Assembly: GCA_024280815.1 (NCBI GenBank)
Contig: JAJRPL010000062.1
Span: forward strand, 1 to 5,212
Direction of reading: 5' to 3'
Source: Bacteroidota bacterium
Lineage (GTDB): Bacteria > Bacteroidota > Bacteroidia > Flavobacteriales > Flavobacteriaceae
Length of the DNA: 5,212 nt
Shown here: piece after piece, positions 3,606-5,212 of the stretch
Layout of the letters: every line of letters starts with the position of its first letter
Position numbering within the stretch: the stretch's first letter is position 1
Translations under genes and position numbers: made by a program
The notes under the pieces: generated by a model
What the model saw: only the letters and a program-made list of their open reading frames with translations
The model's database searches: none
What the model was told of the DNA's origin: nothing

Positions 3606-5212
3606 TTATTTAGGACTTACTTCAAGTAATAGAAAATCTTTAAATTGAGCGTCAATTGTCAAATTTTTTGTTGATACTTCACCCAATTTTTTATTGTTGT
3701 AGTAATCTTTTACGGTATATAGAATATCCTTGTCAAGCCCCCTTAATTCAACTTCTCCATTCCAGTTTTTTGCATAAAAAGCATAATACAATACATTGCC
3801 CTTTTTAATAAGATGTGTTTCTGGTTTGTCATAACCAATATCATATAAATTGCCTAAATATTTCTCTTTTGATAACATTTTATCATGATATAAAGAAAAC
3901 CATTTTTTCCATTTTTTTTCTCTTTTAGGAGTTAGTAAATAACTATTTCCATCTTCGGTATATGGGTTGTCTTTTGGCCAAGTAAATTTTGTGCCTAATA
4001 CAGCACCAATACCGAAAGAACTTGCAAAATCTTCACCACCATCACTCAATTCAATATGGTCTCCATAATAGGCAGTATTAGGGATTAACGCTTTGTATGT
4101 TTTTCCTTTATGTCGAATTTGCCAACTTGATTCAGGGTCAGAAGACACAGCTTGATTCATAGATGCCATATTATAATAAGACATACAAGCTCCACATGGA
4201 CAATTCTCAACAACGGCATTTGGATTTATATTTCTAGCTTCATTATAGATCATTTGAAAAAAATTGGGTAAAGCTTCTGGAGCTGTTTCTGGATGGTCTA
4301 AACTATAATCAAAACCAACAGCATTCATATGTTGCCCGTCCATTTTAAGTCCGTCAAAGCCCCATTCTTCCATAAACAATTGTAAGGTTTCTTTGGTGTA
4401 TTCAACGGTTTCTTTTTTGGAAGGAGATAGGTAATAGGCATCCCACCAAGTGATAAACTGAGGAGCTTCATCTTCTTGAAAAACCCTCATATCAGGATTC
4501 TCTATTAATGCCTTACTGTTCGGATCTGCGGCAAGTGGAGTCCACCATATTTTAGCTTTTAACCCATATTGATGAATTTTATCTACTAAATTTTTTATTT
4601 CAATATTTCCTTTAGGAAATTTTTGAGGATTAGCATTCCAATTCCCTTCAGCTATTTGGAATCCATCATCTAAAACAGCCCATTTAATACCAAGCTCTTT
4701 TACTTTTGGAAGCGTACCAATAATTTCATCTGATGTAAATTTACGTTCATAACCCCAAGCACACCAAATAGATTCATATGCAGCATCCTCTGAAGGAGCA
4801 ATTTTTATTCCCTTTTCTTGCATTAATTTAGAGTAGTTACTCAAATTTGTATAATAATCTCCTTTACTAATAGCTATAAATGTTTCAACAGTTTCAATAC
4901 TTTCTTTAGGTTTAAACAAGGTTCTGTCTTTAAATTCTTTTTCTACTGCGATAAGAATATTATTACTTTTGGTTGGTATTTCTGTGGGTAGACTTACTTG
5001 TTTAGGAACTAAGGCTAAATGCCCAACAGCTATATTAATATCAGTACGCCAAACAGAAGTTACTGGTATTCCTCCTCCATAATCAGTAGCATTCATTCCC
5101 ATAAAATTTTTCTGATAATAACCTGGTTCTATTGGTTTTACCCAATCATCCCTGTCTTGAGTAGAACTTCCTTGAAAAGCCCAAAAGAGAGGAGTATCAT
5201 TTTGAGAAAGTA
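3606..5212 (-). CDS. GH36/clan GH-D alpha-galactosidase-like glycoside hydrolase, C-terminal 534 residues (5' end beyond right edge)
   Basis: The minus-strand frame is open from the window edge to TAA at 3608-3606. The ATG at 5102 is internal: 36 further in-frame codons upstream (including TPLFWAFQGSS and KPIEPGYYQKNF) continue the domain, so the true start and any signal peptide lie outside. The order fits GH36: N-terminal beta-sandwich, (beta/alpha)8 barrel, small C-terminal beta domain. Numbered from the internal Met, WCAWGY (113-118) and LDDGFQ (144-149) are substrate-site blocks. GLKMDG contains the likely nucleophile D255 (codon 4340-4338), matching the clan-D KxD motif. ENCPCG (299-304) precedes QAVSSDPESSWQIR, where D322 is the likely acid/base. 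Clan-D enzymes retain the alpha anomer; alpha-galactoside cleavage is the family expectation, but marine substrates or alpha-N-acetylgalactosaminides are possible. The CPCGAC cysteine cluster is distinctive. The gene is convergent with the CBM9-like gene. Confidence 0.82.
   Translation of the reverse strand, partial: LSQNDTPLFWAFQGSSTQDRDDWVKPIEPGYYQKNFMGMNATDYGGGIPVTSVWRTDINIAVGHLALVPKQVSLPTEIPTKSNNILIAVEKEFKDRTLFKPKESIETVETFIAISKGDYYTNLSNYSKLMQEKGIKIAPSEDAAYESIWCAWGYERKFTSDEIIGTLPKVKELGIKWAVLDDGFQIAEGNWNANPQKFPKGNIEIKNLVDKIHQYGLKAKIWWTPLAADPNSKALIENPDMRVFQEDEAPQFITWWDAYYLSPSKKETVEYTKETLQLFMEEWGFDGLKMDGQHMNAVGFDYSLDHPETAPEALPNFFQMIYNEARNINPNAVVENCPCGACMSYYNMASMNQAVSSDPESSWQIRHKGKTYKALIPNTAYYGDHIELSDGGEDFASSFGIGAVLGTKFTWPKDNPYTEDGNSYLLTPKREKKWKKWFSLYHDKMLSKEKYLGNLYDIGYDKPETHLIKKGNVLYYAFYAKNWNGEVELRGLDKDILYTVKDYYNNKKLGEVSTKNLTIDAQFKDFLLLEVSPK

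Overview
The window is low-GC DNA with clear signs of a Bacteroidota genome, most likely a marine Flavobacteriaceae member. The signs are an A/T-rich codon bias, TAnnTTTG-type -7 boxes, AT-rich regions in place of strong Shine-Dalgarno sites, a 438-residue short-form S-adenosylhomocysteine hydrolase ending in the usual PYKPEHYRY tail, and a CBM9-like/GH36 carbohydrate pair. No species name can be given from sequence alone.

Layout from left to right. The 5' part of a 4'-phosphopantetheinyl transferase superfamily gene (minus strand) runs off the left edge. It is divergent from ahcY (337-1653, plus), which ends in a clear intrinsic terminator (1663-1686). A tandem-domain universal stress protein gene follows (1724-2521, plus). 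Next comes the most unusual part of the window. A 32-base perfect direct repeat (2520-2551 and 2824-2855), covering the start of a tRNA-Ala(GGC) gene and 10 bases of its upstream flank, brackets an 80-codon GIY-YIG nuclease gene (2601-2843). The left copy is a dead tRNA 5' fragment whose D-loop is split by a 33-base GC-rich palindrome (2552-2584), after which the tRNA sequence resumes for six bases (2585-2590). The right copy is an intact tRNA-Ala (2834-2907), and the nuclease stop codon lies inside it. A strong terminator (2911-2941) closes the unit. After it come a CBM9-like domain protein (2961-3587, plus) and, convergent with it, the 3' 534 codons of a GH36/clan-D alpha-galactosidase-like gene (3606 to the right edge, minus).

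How the pieces relate. PPTase and ahcY are housekeeping genes (carrier-protein activation; methyl-cycle clearance of SAH) that share a 54-bp divergent promoter region. The stress-protein gene and the tRNA appear to have been neighbours 8 bp apart before the nuclease cassette arrived. No terminator separates them, so the tRNA is probably read from the stress-protein promoter. The last two genes suggest carbohydrate handling, but their convergent orientation means they are not one operon.

The nuclease/tRNA arrangement is the candidate novelty. It looks like a minimal homing-type cassette: almost nothing but a nuclease ORF, entering a tRNA gene at the D-loop and leaving a functional tRNA behind. 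Its mobility is an inference from the repeat structure and is not shown directly. There is no stretch of more than about 70 bases without an annotated element.
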